Assembly: GCA_036488875.1 (NCBI GenBank)
Contig: DASXGW010000004.1
Span: 372,001-436,000 of the forward strand
Origin: Candidatus Baltobacteraceae bacterium
Lineage (GTDB): Bacteria; Vulcanimicrobiota; Vulcanimicrobiia; Vulcanimicrobiales; Vulcanimicrobiaceae
Length of the DNA: 64,000 bases
Direction of reading: 5' to 3'
Positions within the stretch are counted from its first letter, which is position 1. Every line of letters starts with the position of its first letter. The position numbers and the translations under genes were made by a program. Below, piece after piece: positions 50,477 to 58,082 of this stretch. The notes beneath the pieces were generated by a model. That model ran no database searches. It worked only from the letters and a program-made list of their open reading frames with translations, and was not told the DNA's origin.

Positions 50477-52639
50477 CTACACGGTTGCGGCCTGCAGCAT
50501 CCGTTCGAAGTCGGCGCCCGGGACCGGATGGCCCAGCGCGTACCCTTGGCCGAAGTCGCAACCGATCGCGAGCATCGCGTTGGCCTGCGCAGTATTTTCG
50601 ATACCCTCGGCAACGACTTGAAGATCGAGTTCGGCGGCAAGGCGCACGACGGTCGTCGCAACGGTCATCGCTTTATGATCGACGTCGCTGCGATTGACGA
50701 ACGACTTGTCGATCTTGAGGATGTGCGCCGGCACTTCGCGCAAGCGAGCGAGCGATGACGTGCCGCTGCCGAAATCGTCGATCGCGGTGGCGACACCCAT
50801 CGCACGCAGGTCGCTCGCGAGTTGCGTGAACGCGCTCTCGTCGGCCGCGACGGCGCGTTCGGTGATCTCAACCACGAGCAAGTCCGGCGATGCGTCGCAA
50901 TCTTGGAGCGCTTGGCCGATACGCTGCGTGCAGTCTGCTTCGAGAAACTGGCGCGGAAAGAAGTTGACCCAGAGCGTGAAGCCGGGAACGCCCGCGCGCC
51001 ATTGCGCCGCCAATCGCAGCCCTTGCTCGAGCATAGTCCAGCCGACGCGATTAGAGATCGACAAGCGCTCGAGCAAATGAATGAAGTCCGCCGGCGCGAG
51101 CAGACCGCGCTCGGGATGACGCCAGCGCATGAGCATTTCCGCACCGGCGAGTTCCCAGATGCCGCGCCGCGATCGATAGATCGGCTGAAAGAACGGCACG
51201 AACTCGCCGCGCTCGGCGGCTTGGTGGAGCTCGGCGTACAACGGCGGCGGCGCGAGCTGCTCGACGGCGTGCTGGTAGGTGACGGCGCGATGCGACGACT
51301 CTTTGGCGCGCCGGACGGCTAGCGCGGCTTGCCGCATCAGCTCGCCCGCGAACGGCGCGACCGTCGATGCGGTTGCGCCGATCGACACTTCGACGAAAAG
51401 GTGGGAGCCATCGATCGGAAACGGCGTCGTCGTGACGTCTTGGATGGCAGCCGTCAACGCCGCGGCATCGGCGTCGTGCGCGGTGGCGACGGCGAACTCA
51501 CCCGATCCGACGCGCGCGATGAAGGCATCGGCGCTCACGCTCGCGCGCAAGCGATTCGCGAACTGGATCATCAACGCGTCGACCGCGGCGCGTCCGATGC
51601 CCTCGTTGAGCAGCCGCAGATCGCAGACGTCGGCGATGGCCAGCGCTACTGGTCCGCCGTGCGCCTTGGCCAGAAACTCCATCAGGTTGCCGGCGTTGGG
51701 CAAGTCGGTGAGCTGATCGTAGTATGCCGCGTGCTCGAGGCGGTTCATCAGCGCTTCCCGTTCGGTTCGAAACGCACCCAGCAGATACGCGAGCAGGGCG
51801 TTAGCGATGAGGAATCCTTGGTACTCGAGCTGCGAGTCGACCGGAACCGCCAGCGCGACCTGCGCGATCGTCGCCGTGACGTTGGCTGCGAGCAATCCGA
51901 GAACCGCGCCACGCATGCCGTAGCGAATGGCCAGCCACGCGAGCGGCAGCACGGAGAACTCGGTGAAGTTGTGACCGAACCGCAGTCCCAGCAGGTAGTC
52001 GCCGACCACGATGGCGATCGTCGCTTCCAAACCGAGGATGAACGGCCGGTCGATCTTCACGCCGGTTTCGGATCCTTCGGAAACCAGCGGAGCGCGCCAC
52101 GCGAACAGCTGCGTGATGGCCGGAACGAAGACGATAATGGCCGTTGCGTCGGCGCCGGCGCCGCGCAGCAGCTGCGTCAAGAATCCGCTCCACGGCGCGA
52201 GCTGTGGATCGATCAAGCCGTACACGACCAGCGACGAACCGTTGGCGAGCAGCGGTCCGAGCACGCAGAGCACGAGGGTAAACAGCGACACGTCGCGCGT
52301 GGTGCGCAGCGGAAAGCGCACGCCTAACGGCCCGACCGTCACCAAGACGGCGACGAGGTTGGACAGCGCGTACGGGATCTCAGAGAGCTCGTTTATTTGG
52401 AGGTCGCCGAACCGATTGTGCGGCTGGATTTGAAAGGCGACGAACAGAACGATGAACGGGAGCGGCAACGCGCGCCATCCGAACGCCAGGTACGCGAGCA
52501 TTTCGAAGGCCACGTCGATGAACCACACGCCGAAGCCGTTGCCGGCAGCATAGTTCGTCGCGGCGATATCGCCCGCGATCATGAGCGCAAACCAAACGGC
52601 GAGGAACGCGACGGTTGGCCAACCCCGCGGGACGTTCAC
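50477..52639 (-). CDS. MASE1-like GGDEF-EAL membrane protein
   Basis: 720 aa from GTG 52639, preceded by GAAGGG; a TTG at 52678 is the alternative. The N-terminal ~290 residues are eight or more membrane helices of MASE1 type. The GGDEF domain is degenerate (RVGSGEF instead of GGDEF). The EAL domain keeps most metal and catalytic residues: AGAEMLMRW (EML in place of EAL), WVNFFPRQF, VEITER, DDFGSG, KIDKSFV and AEGIEN. So it is probably a cyclic-di-GMP phosphodiesterase with a non-catalytic GGDEF part. The signal sensed is unknown. Confidence 0.9.
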   Translation of the reverse strand: MNVPRGWPTVAFLAVWFALMIAGDIAATNYAAGNGFGVWFIDVAFEMLAYLAFGWRALPLPFIVLFVAFQIQPHNRFGDLQINELSEIPYALSNLVAVLVTVGPLGVRFPLRTTRDVSLFTLVLCVLGPLLANGSSLVVYGLIDPQLAPWSGFLTQLLRGAGADATAIIVFVPAITQLFAWRAPLVSEGSETGVKIDRPFILGLEATIAIVVGDYLLGLRFGHNFTEFSVLPLAWLAIRYGMRGAVLGLLAANVTATIAQVALAVPVDSQLEYQGFLIANALLAYLLGAFRTEREALMNRLEHAAYYDQLTDLPNAGNLMEFLAKAHGGPVALAIADVCDLRLLNEGIGRAAVDALMIQFANRLRASVSADAFIARVGSGEFAVATAHDADAAALTAAIQDVTTTPFPIDGSHLFVEVSIGATASTVAPFAGELMRQAALAVRRAKESSHRAVTYQHAVEQLAPPPLYAELHQAAERGEFVPFFQPIYRSRRGIWELAGAEMLMRWRHPERGLLAPADFIHLLERLSISNRVGWTMLEQGLRLAAQWRAGVPGFTLWVNFFPRQFLEADCTQRIGQALQDCDASPDLLVVEITERAVAADESAFTQLASDLRAMGVATAIDDFGSGTSSLARLREVPAHILKIDKSFVNRSDVDHKAMTVATTVVRLAAELDLQVVAEGIENTAQANAMLAIGCDFGQGYALGHPVPGADFERMLQAATV

Positions 52640-52711
52640 GCCGAGCCCTTCGCAGGCGCGGGCTTGGGGTCCCTTCAATTGTTGATCTAAATACTCTATC
52701 TGGAGGTTGTG

Positions 52712-53032
52712 ATGCCGAAATATCTCGTCGAAGCCACGTACAGCGCCGAAGGCGCGAAGGGCATCCTCAAAGCCGGCGGTACCGCGCGCCGCAAGATCGT
52801 CGAAGAAACCACGGCCGAGGTCGGCGGCAAGCTCGAGGCGTTCTACTACGCCTTCGGCGAGCGCGACGCGATCATCATCGTCGACGTTCCGAGCAACGCG
52901 GCTGCCGCGGCGCTATCGATGGCGGTCAATGCGACGGGCGCGCTGCGCTCGAAGACGACGCCGTTGCTGACGCCCGAAGAAATCGATACCGCCGCTAAGG
53001 ACCACGTCGTGTATCGGGCACCGGGTCAATAA
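52712..53032 (+). CDS. GYD domain protein
   Basis: 106 aa, the family's usual size. Pattern 'YLVEATYSAEGAKGILKAGG ... VGGKLEAFYYAFGERDAIIIVDVPSN.AA.AL' matches the ferredoxin-like GYD fold. A TGGAGG site lies 5 nt before ATG 52712 (GTG 52709 is in frame just upstream). No enzymatic role is established for GYD proteins. It is cytoplasmic and divergent from the GGDEF-EAL gene; its 3' 38 bp overlap the convergent PDZ sensor gene. Confidence 0.88.
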   Translation: MPKYLVEATYSAEGAKGILKAGGTARRKIVEETTAEVGGKLEAFYYAFGERDAIIIVDVPSNAAAAALSMAVNATGALRSKTTPLLTPEEIDTAAKDHVVYRAPGQ

Positions 53033-54815
53033 CCGGCTTCAATCGCTGCGCGATCGCGTCGGGCAGCGATCGCAGCGTCTCGAGGATTTCATGGCTGACG
53101 TCGGTCGCGCGCACGCCGAGAAGATCGAGTGCGATGGCGACGCCGTGTGCGAGCTGCGCGATCGCGACCGACTCGTCGGGCGCGTAGGGTTCGCCGCTGG
53201 TCTTGGGGCCGAGGACGAGCGCGCCGGTGAGGTGTCCGCGCGCCAGCATCGGATAGGCGAACTCGCCGGTCAACGCCGTGTCGGTGAGATGCAGATCGAC
53301 CACCTCGTGCGACGCGCGCAGGGTGACGACGGCGGGATCGTTCTCGCCGGCGTCTCCGTATTTGCCGTTGCGGTCGTGCAGCGCGAACTCGACCGAGGAC
53401 GCATCGGCGTGCCGCTTGAGCGTTTCGGCGGCACGCTCGACCACGACGGCGGCATCGGTGATGAACGTGACCTCGCGCGCGAACTGCTTGAGCGCGCGCT
53501 CGTCTTCGTGCCGTTTGCGGAAGAAGACGTTGTCGACGAACTGATCGACCCGTTTGTGTATCTGATGCAGCGAGAGCCCGAGTCCGAGCGCAATGGCTGC
53601 GCTGACCGCAACGTTGGCGACGCGGCCGGCGGAATGCAGCCAGCCGCCCAGCGCCCATTCGAGTAAGGTGAACACGCCGACGACGAACAGCGAGACGCCT
53701 GCGAATACGGCCGCGCGATTGAGGACGAAACCGACGTCGAGCACGCGGCGGCTGAGCAGCGCGTAGAGCAGCCCTAGCGGCGCGGCAAACCACGCGAAGT
53801 TGAGAATCCAATAATAGAGCACCGCGTTGGTCGTGAAGTACGACTGAAGGGTGGCGATGCCGAAGATGTAGAGAATTGCGAGCGATCCGGTTGCCCAGGC
53901 GACGCGCGTTCGCTCCGCGCCGTTTGCGGCGCGCACGGCGACGATCGCAGACAGCAGCGCCAGCATCGACGGCCCGGCGAAGGCGGCAAACGACGCCACC
54001 GGGTGGTTCGCGAGCCACGCGCGCACGTCGAGCGTGCCAAACCACAAGCCGGCGATCCCCAGCAATCCACCGGGCCCCGGCCCGGCTTGCGCGGCACCGG
54101 TCCACAGCAGCGCCGACAATCCAGCGAGTGCGAACGCGAGCGCAGTGAGCACGCGTCGCGCGCGGGAGATGGGCCTGCCAAACAGCAACGCATACGCCGC
54201 CAGCAGCGCGACGCCGGCGCTGAACGCAAACTGCGCGATGACGTTCAGGATCGCATCCAGCTCTACCCACGGCGTCAGCCAGCCGTTGATCGGAAAGAGA
54301 TTCTCGCTGAGGTTGATGAGAATCAAGGTCAGCGAAAGGAGGCGGACTTCCGGGTTATCGGGACGGCGCGCGATCAAGACGGCCGCGATGCACAGACTCA
54401 ACGCCGATCCGAGCCAAAATGCCCAGTTGAACATCCACTGGTAGATGCGGAAGAACGCAATGTTCGCATACGGCTCGGGCGTAACGGTGAGCCATCGCAG
54501 CACGCCGTTGCGCATGATCGGCAATCGCATCGGCATGCCGGCGAGTGGTTCGTTGCGTAACCAATAGCGCGCCTGGGGCGTCATTGCGCGAAGGTCGATC
54601 GCGTCGCCGGGCCGGACGCCGCTTCGATCCGCAACCGATCCCGGCACGACGGCTTCGAACGCGTCGAGAAACGGCGCGCGCGTAATTGGAGTGGAGAGGG
54701 AGCCGCCGAAAATATCGCCTTCCAGCGCGTACGTCGCCCACGCGCCCTCGGCGACGGCGAGCAGTCCGAGCATACTCAGCGCCAGCAGCACGCGCTGCCA
54801 TATACGCGGTGTCAT
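52995..54815 (-). CDS. PDZ / multi-TM / GAF-like sensor without kinase domain (paralog)
   Basis: 606 aa with the same plan as 40079-41809: N-terminal anchor, PDZ-like region (FEAVVPGSVADRSGVRPGDAI), membrane helices, linker SRRVLDVGFVLNRAAVFAG, juxtamembrane VDQFVDNVFFRKRHEDERAL, then a GAF-like domain. No histidine-kinase, GGDEF or other output domain follows. Unlike its paralog it is not in a biosynthetic operon. The two clearly share ancestry over the linker and juxtamembrane region. Confidence 0.75.
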   Translation of the reverse strand: MTPRIWQRVLLALSMLGLLAVAEGAWATYALEGDIFGGSLSTPITRAPFLDAFEAVVPGSVADRSGVRPGDAIDLRAMTPQARYWLRNEPLAGMPMRLPIMRNGVLRWLTVTPEPYANIAFFRIYQWMFNWAFWLGSALSLCIAAVLIARRPDNPEVRLLSLTLILINLSENLFPINGWLTPWVELDAILNVIAQFAFSAGVALLAAYALLFGRPISRARRVLTALAFALAGLSALLWTGAAQAGPGPGGLLGIAGLWFGTLDVRAWLANHPVASFAAFAGPSMLALLSAIVAVRAANGAERTRVAWATGSLAILYIFGIATLQSYFTTNAVLYYWILNFAWFAAPLGLLYALLSRRVLDVGFVLNRAAVFAGVSLFVVGVFTLLEWALGGWLHSAGRVANVAVSAAIALGLGLSLHQIHKRVDQFVDNVFFRKRHEDERALKQFAREVTFITDAAVVVERAAETLKRHADASSVEFALHDRNGKYGDAGENDPAVVTLRASHEVVDLHLTDTALTGEFAYPMLARGHLTGALVLGPKTSGEPYAPDESVAIAQLAHGVAIALDLLGVRATDVSHEILETLRSLPDAIAQRLKPVIDPVPDTRRGP

Positions 54816-54863
54816 CTAGGTCGCCGATGCCGCTTCATTCCAGCGGCGCTTCGCTAGGCGGCG

Positions 54864-55655
54864 CTACGTTCCATTGGGCACGCAGACGGCGTAGCTGATG
54901 ACGTTCTCGCCGCCGGCAAAGACCCACCACCCGTCGCTGCCGACGACACCCGGCGTGCTGGTGCCGCGATGCTGCTGCACCGGCGGTCCCGGCCACTGCG
55001 ACGTGCCGGTATTGCCGCCGATCACCGAAAACCCGGTGCCGCACGGCGAATAGACCTGCTTGGGATTGAGGCTGGTGTTCCACCTCGGAAACGTCGCGAT
55101 GCCCGCGGCGCCCTTCCCGCACGACGCGCCGGCACTCGCACCGCCCTTGACGAAAAACGCGTTGCCGTTTTGCGTGTAGGTCTGCGAGATTTGCTGGCCC
55201 GAGGCGGTGATTTTCGCAAAGCCGCTGATGAGCACGAAACCGGACGGACACTGCACCGTGGCAACGCCGCCGCCCGACGGGCGCAGCAGCCACTTAAAAA
55301 GGCCCTTTGTCCCGGATTTCACGACGCACGACCCGATCGCGATGGCTTTCACCGAGTTGCTGCTCGGTTGAACCCACCAGGTGTTTTTGGTCGGCTGTCC
55401 CCAGCCGATGCCGACCGCGCTGCCGTCGACGCTGCTCGACGCGCCGCCGATCAAGCGATACCCGTTGGGGCATTTCACGCCGACGGTTTGCCCCGCGGCG
55501 CCCGTGTTCGACACCCACACGAATTTCTTGACGGTCAGGTGCGGCGACAGTGCCGCATTGTTGGCAGCCGGCATCGCGTTGGATCCATTGGATGGACCGC
55601 CGCACGCGTTGAGCACGATCGCCGCCATGAAAAGACCGATGCGCCAGTTTTTCAT
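54864..55655 (-). CDS. Lipoprotein with three Cys-containing repeats
   Basis: 263 aa from ATG 55655 (a TTG 24 bp upstream is the longer option). Lipobox VLNAC. The mature protein contains three copies of one unit: VKCPNGYRLIGGASS, VQCPSGFVLISGFAK and SPCGTGFSVIGGNTG, each followed by a Trp- or aromatic-rich strand (NTWWVQ, NAFFVK, GWWVFAG). The pattern suggests a beta-trefoil or three-bladed beta fold, possibly lectin-like. No family is recognised. It is probably surface-exposed. Confidence 0.75.
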   Translation of the reverse strand: MKNWRIGLFMAAIVLNACGGPSNGSNAMPAANNAALSPHLTVKKFVWVSNTGAAGQTVGVKCPNGYRLIGGASSSVDGSAVGIGWGQPTKNTWWVQPSSNSVKAIAIGSCVVKSGTKGLFKWLLRPSGGGVATVQCPSGFVLISGFAKITASGQQISQTYTQNGNAFFVKGGASAGASCGKGAAGIATFPRWNTSLNPKQVYSPCGTGFSVIGGNTGTSQWPGPPVQQHRGTSTPGVVGSDGWWVFAGGENVISYAVCVPNGT

Positions 55656-55679
55656 GGGCGTCGTACTTCTCCGGCGCAA

Positions 55680-55789
55680 ACGGACATTCCGGCTACCATT
55701 GAGACTAATCTCGCAACGAAACTAATTGGGGTTTTCACGTGTAGTTAGATATGAAAAATGCTTTTCAAAATAGGAAGAAAGGAGGCAAT
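55680..55789 (+). promoter_or_regulatory. AT-rich promoter/leader region of the 48-aa gene
   Basis: Much lower GC than its surroundings. It contains TTAGATAT (55745-55752), a possible -10 box, and a strong AAAGGAGG Shine-Dalgarno (55778-55785) 4 nt before ATG 55790. A small palindrome GAGA-ctaa-TCTC (55701-55712) lies midway to the divergent lipoprotein gene. Confidence 0.45.
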
Positions 55790-55936
55790 ATGAGTTTCTA
55801 CAACGGCATACCGATTACGGCCGTTAGCATCGCGCCCAGCGTGTCGATGCCCACCGACTCGACTTCCCGGCGCTCTGCCGATGAAGACGCGCGTATCAAC
55901 GCGACTAAAGCAGCAGCTCTACGGCTGCGCAAGTAA
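55790..55936 (+). CDS. 48-aa small protein, unknown function
   Basis: Starts MSFYNGIPITAVSIAPSV and ends with a charged helix (SADEDARINATKAAALRLRK). The strong Shine-Dalgarno before ATG 55790 decides the start; an ATG at 55751 in the AT-rich leader would add 13 residues through that site. No signal peptide or membrane helix. It could be a peptide with a regulatory or secreted role. It is followed 40 bp later by the next lipoprotein gene, probably on the same transcript. Confidence 0.55.
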   Translation: MSFYNGIPITAVSIAPSVSMPTDSTSRRSADEDARINATKAAALRLRK

Positions 55937-55976
55937 ACGGTCGAGGAAGGCGCGCCGCGCTCCAGAATCCCGGGGC

Positions 55977-57164
55977 ATGCGGCCGATCATCGTAGCGCTT
56001 GGCACCCTGGCTTTGGTCACGGCGTGCAGCAGCGGTTCTCCCGTTCCCAGCACCTCGCCCTCGGACAACGGCGCGACGTATACGTACGCGAGCACTTCCT
56101 ACGGCGTCACGCCGGGTCTAGGTGGACAGCCGCTGCCGATTCCGACGTCGAGATCGACCGAGCAAAGCGTCATCACGACCAACGCCGGCTTCGGCGGCAT
56201 GCACGGCTTGATCCAAATCGCGCGGACGCCCATAGGCTCCGCTCGCAAATTGACCTCGTATGAGTATTATGCGATGCCGAACGACAACGGCGTCTCGCAG
56301 TTCGAGGAAGTCGCCGCCCGCGGCGTGACCGATTTCGCGTCCGGCAAGGAGCGTTTCGTTGAAAACGGGACGCTGACGTTTACCAAACCGTTCGTCGTGG
56401 TCGAGTTGCCGTTTTCGGCAGGGCGAACGTGGAGCCGCAGCGCGGCCTACGACGGCACAACCGATGAGACGTCCCAACACCCCGCAAACCTGCACCTCAG
56501 CGGTCGGACCGTTTTCAACGCGGACGGTTCGCACTCGTCCGCGGGGTCGGGCGAGGAGTTGGGCAAGGTTTTTAACGGCAGCACCGTGCTTGCGAGCGAC
56601 GGTGCGTATCACGACCAATTCCGCCTCGGCTCGTGCCGGCAGAAGCTCGACGTCGGCGTTCCCGTGATGAAGTCGGGGGCGTACGTCATTCCTTACGCGA
56701 CGTCTGCAAAGGGCTGTTCGTCGGCTCCTACGCCGGTTGCGACGACGCTCCCGGATTGGTATCCGGGCGGCGCGCTGCCGCCGTCACCGCTGCGCAGCGC
56801 CAACGCCAGCGACATGGGGGCGGCGGCGATTCCCGCAAGCTGCGGCGTCGCACCGTCGATTGCGACGCGCGGTGAAAAGATCGTCGTTACGGTAACGGAG
56901 TTCAACCCGTTAGGCAACGTCAACCACAGCGTCGAGACGAGCTACTATGCGACCGGTATCGGCCTCGTGTGCAGCGAGGTCGAGACGATCTCGCAGGAGT
57001 ATGCTCTGCAGCCGCCGGTATACGAGGGACGCGGCGTCATACACACCGTCCGCAGGTTGATCGGCTACACGAAGGGCAGCACCGTGGGCGCGCCGCTTGG
57101 ATTCGGCGGAGTGCTCCAACCGCGTGCCGTGATCGTGGGTGTCGGGGGCGCTCGCGTTCCGTAA
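55977..57164 (+). CDS. Lipoprotein of unknown function
   Basis: 395 aa from ATG 55977; the longer frame to 55881 overlaps the 48-aa gene and precedes the signal peptide. Signal with lipobox LVTAC (C17). The mature protein is Ser/Thr/Gly-rich with predicted beta structure (LTFTKPFVVVELPFSAGRTW, then YVIPYATSAKGCSS) and two or more cysteine pairs. No family is recognised. It is probably outer-membrane-anchored and transcribed with the small gene before it. Confidence 0.7.
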   Translation: MRPIIVALGTLALVTACSSGSPVPSTSPSDNGATYTYASTSYGVTPGLGGQPLPIPTSRSTEQSVITTNAGFGGMHGLIQIARTPIGSARKLTSYEYYAMPNDNGVSQFEEVAARGVTDFASGKERFVENGTLTFTKPFVVVELPFSAGRTWSRSAAYDGTTDETSQHPANLHLSGRTVFNADGSHSSAGSGEELGKVFNGSTVLASDGAYHDQFRLGSCRQKLDVGVPVMKSGAYVIPYATSAKGCSSAPTPVATTLPDWYPGGALPPSPLRSANASDMGAAAIPASCGVAPSIATRGEKIVVTVTEFNPLGNVNHSVETSYYATGIGLVCSEVETISQEYALQPPVYEGRGVIHTVRRLIGYTKGSTVGAPLGFGGVLQPRAVIVGVGGARVP

Positions 57165-57209
57165 TACGTTTCTCATCGTCGGGGCCGGCTTCGGTTGTAG
57201 AATCGCAGT

Positions 57210-58073
57210 ATGCGACCCGCACGCGTCGTCGGACTCGTCGTGTTCGTGCTTGCCTTTGCTCTCGGGCAAGCGCGCGCCCAACAAGCGTCGTCACCTTCGC
57301 CGCAAGCTTTTTATTCCGCCGCCGTGGATTCGATGCGCGCGCTGCCGCAGCCGCATTACCTCACGTACATTATCGAGGGCCAGGGCGACAACTTAGGGAT
57401 CGATCTCACCGTCATCAACCATCTCGTCTGGCTTTGGATGAGGACGGGAACGGATGGGTCTCCCGCACTGTGGTCCATCCGGCACCGGACCGACGACTAT
57501 GCCTCGGAGATCACCGGCGGAGCCGAAGACCGGCTCGTCAGCACGCGCGCGTTCTTCGATCCAACCTGGTATGGTGCGTTTCGCGCGCTGCGTGAGGGGA
57601 TGCTCGATTATCAAAAACCCGATCCGTCGGTATCGAGCTACGCGACGCCGACGCCGGGGCCGCCCAGCGATCTGCGCACGATCGCCGTCGTAGAAGTGAT
57701 GGGCAGCAGCATCTACAGCGTGGTCGACAAAGGGCCCGCGACGTGCAGCGACGGTGCGCCCGGCCACGCGCTGCATTTAATTCCGCGCGACCGCGATCCG
57801 CGCCATCAACTTGCCGACGTCGTCGTCAACTTGCACAACATGCACTTCTGCACGATGCGTTTCAACGCGTCGGCGCCCGGTTTCCGAGGGTCGGTCGAGC
57901 AACACTACAGCACCGTCGGCGGCTATTGGCTGCAGACCGACGGCATCATCGAAAGCGGCGTTCGCACGTTGGGCATCATGACCGGCCACGGCGTGTGGCG
58001 CTACCGTCTCGATCAGATGAGTTTTCCGCGATCGATCCCCGGCGAGGCGTTCGTCCCGCCGTATTATCAGTAA
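57210..58073 (+). CDS. Secreted protein of unknown function
   Basis: 287 aa. Signal peptide residues 1-23 end at ARA. The mature part is beta-rich with DSMRALPQPHYLTYIIEG near the start, a Pro/Thr-rich loop (YATPTPGPPSD), and a second half containing LHNMHFCTMRFN and a likely Cys pair. The 'YLTYIIEG...' opening followed by a later YWLQTDGIIESG strand recalls LolA-type half-barrels, but this is weak. It is 45 bp downstream of the previous lipoprotein on the same strand and convergent with the TonB receptor gene. Confidence 0.7.
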   Translation: MRPARVVGLVVFVLAFALGQARAQQASSPSPQAFYSAAVDSMRALPQPHYLTYIIEGQGDNLGIDLTVINHLVWLWMRTGTDGSPALWSIRHRTDDYASEITGGAEDRLVSTRAFFDPTWYGAFRALREGMLDYQKPDPSVSSYATPTPGPPSDLRTIAVVEVMGSSIYSVVDKGPATCSDGAPGHALHLIPRDRDPRHQLADVVVNLHNMHFCTMRFNASAPGFRGSVEQHYSTVGGYWLQTDGIIESGVRTLGIMTGHGVWRYRLDQMSFPRSIPGEAFVPPYYQ

Positions 58074-58082
58074 ACCTAACGT

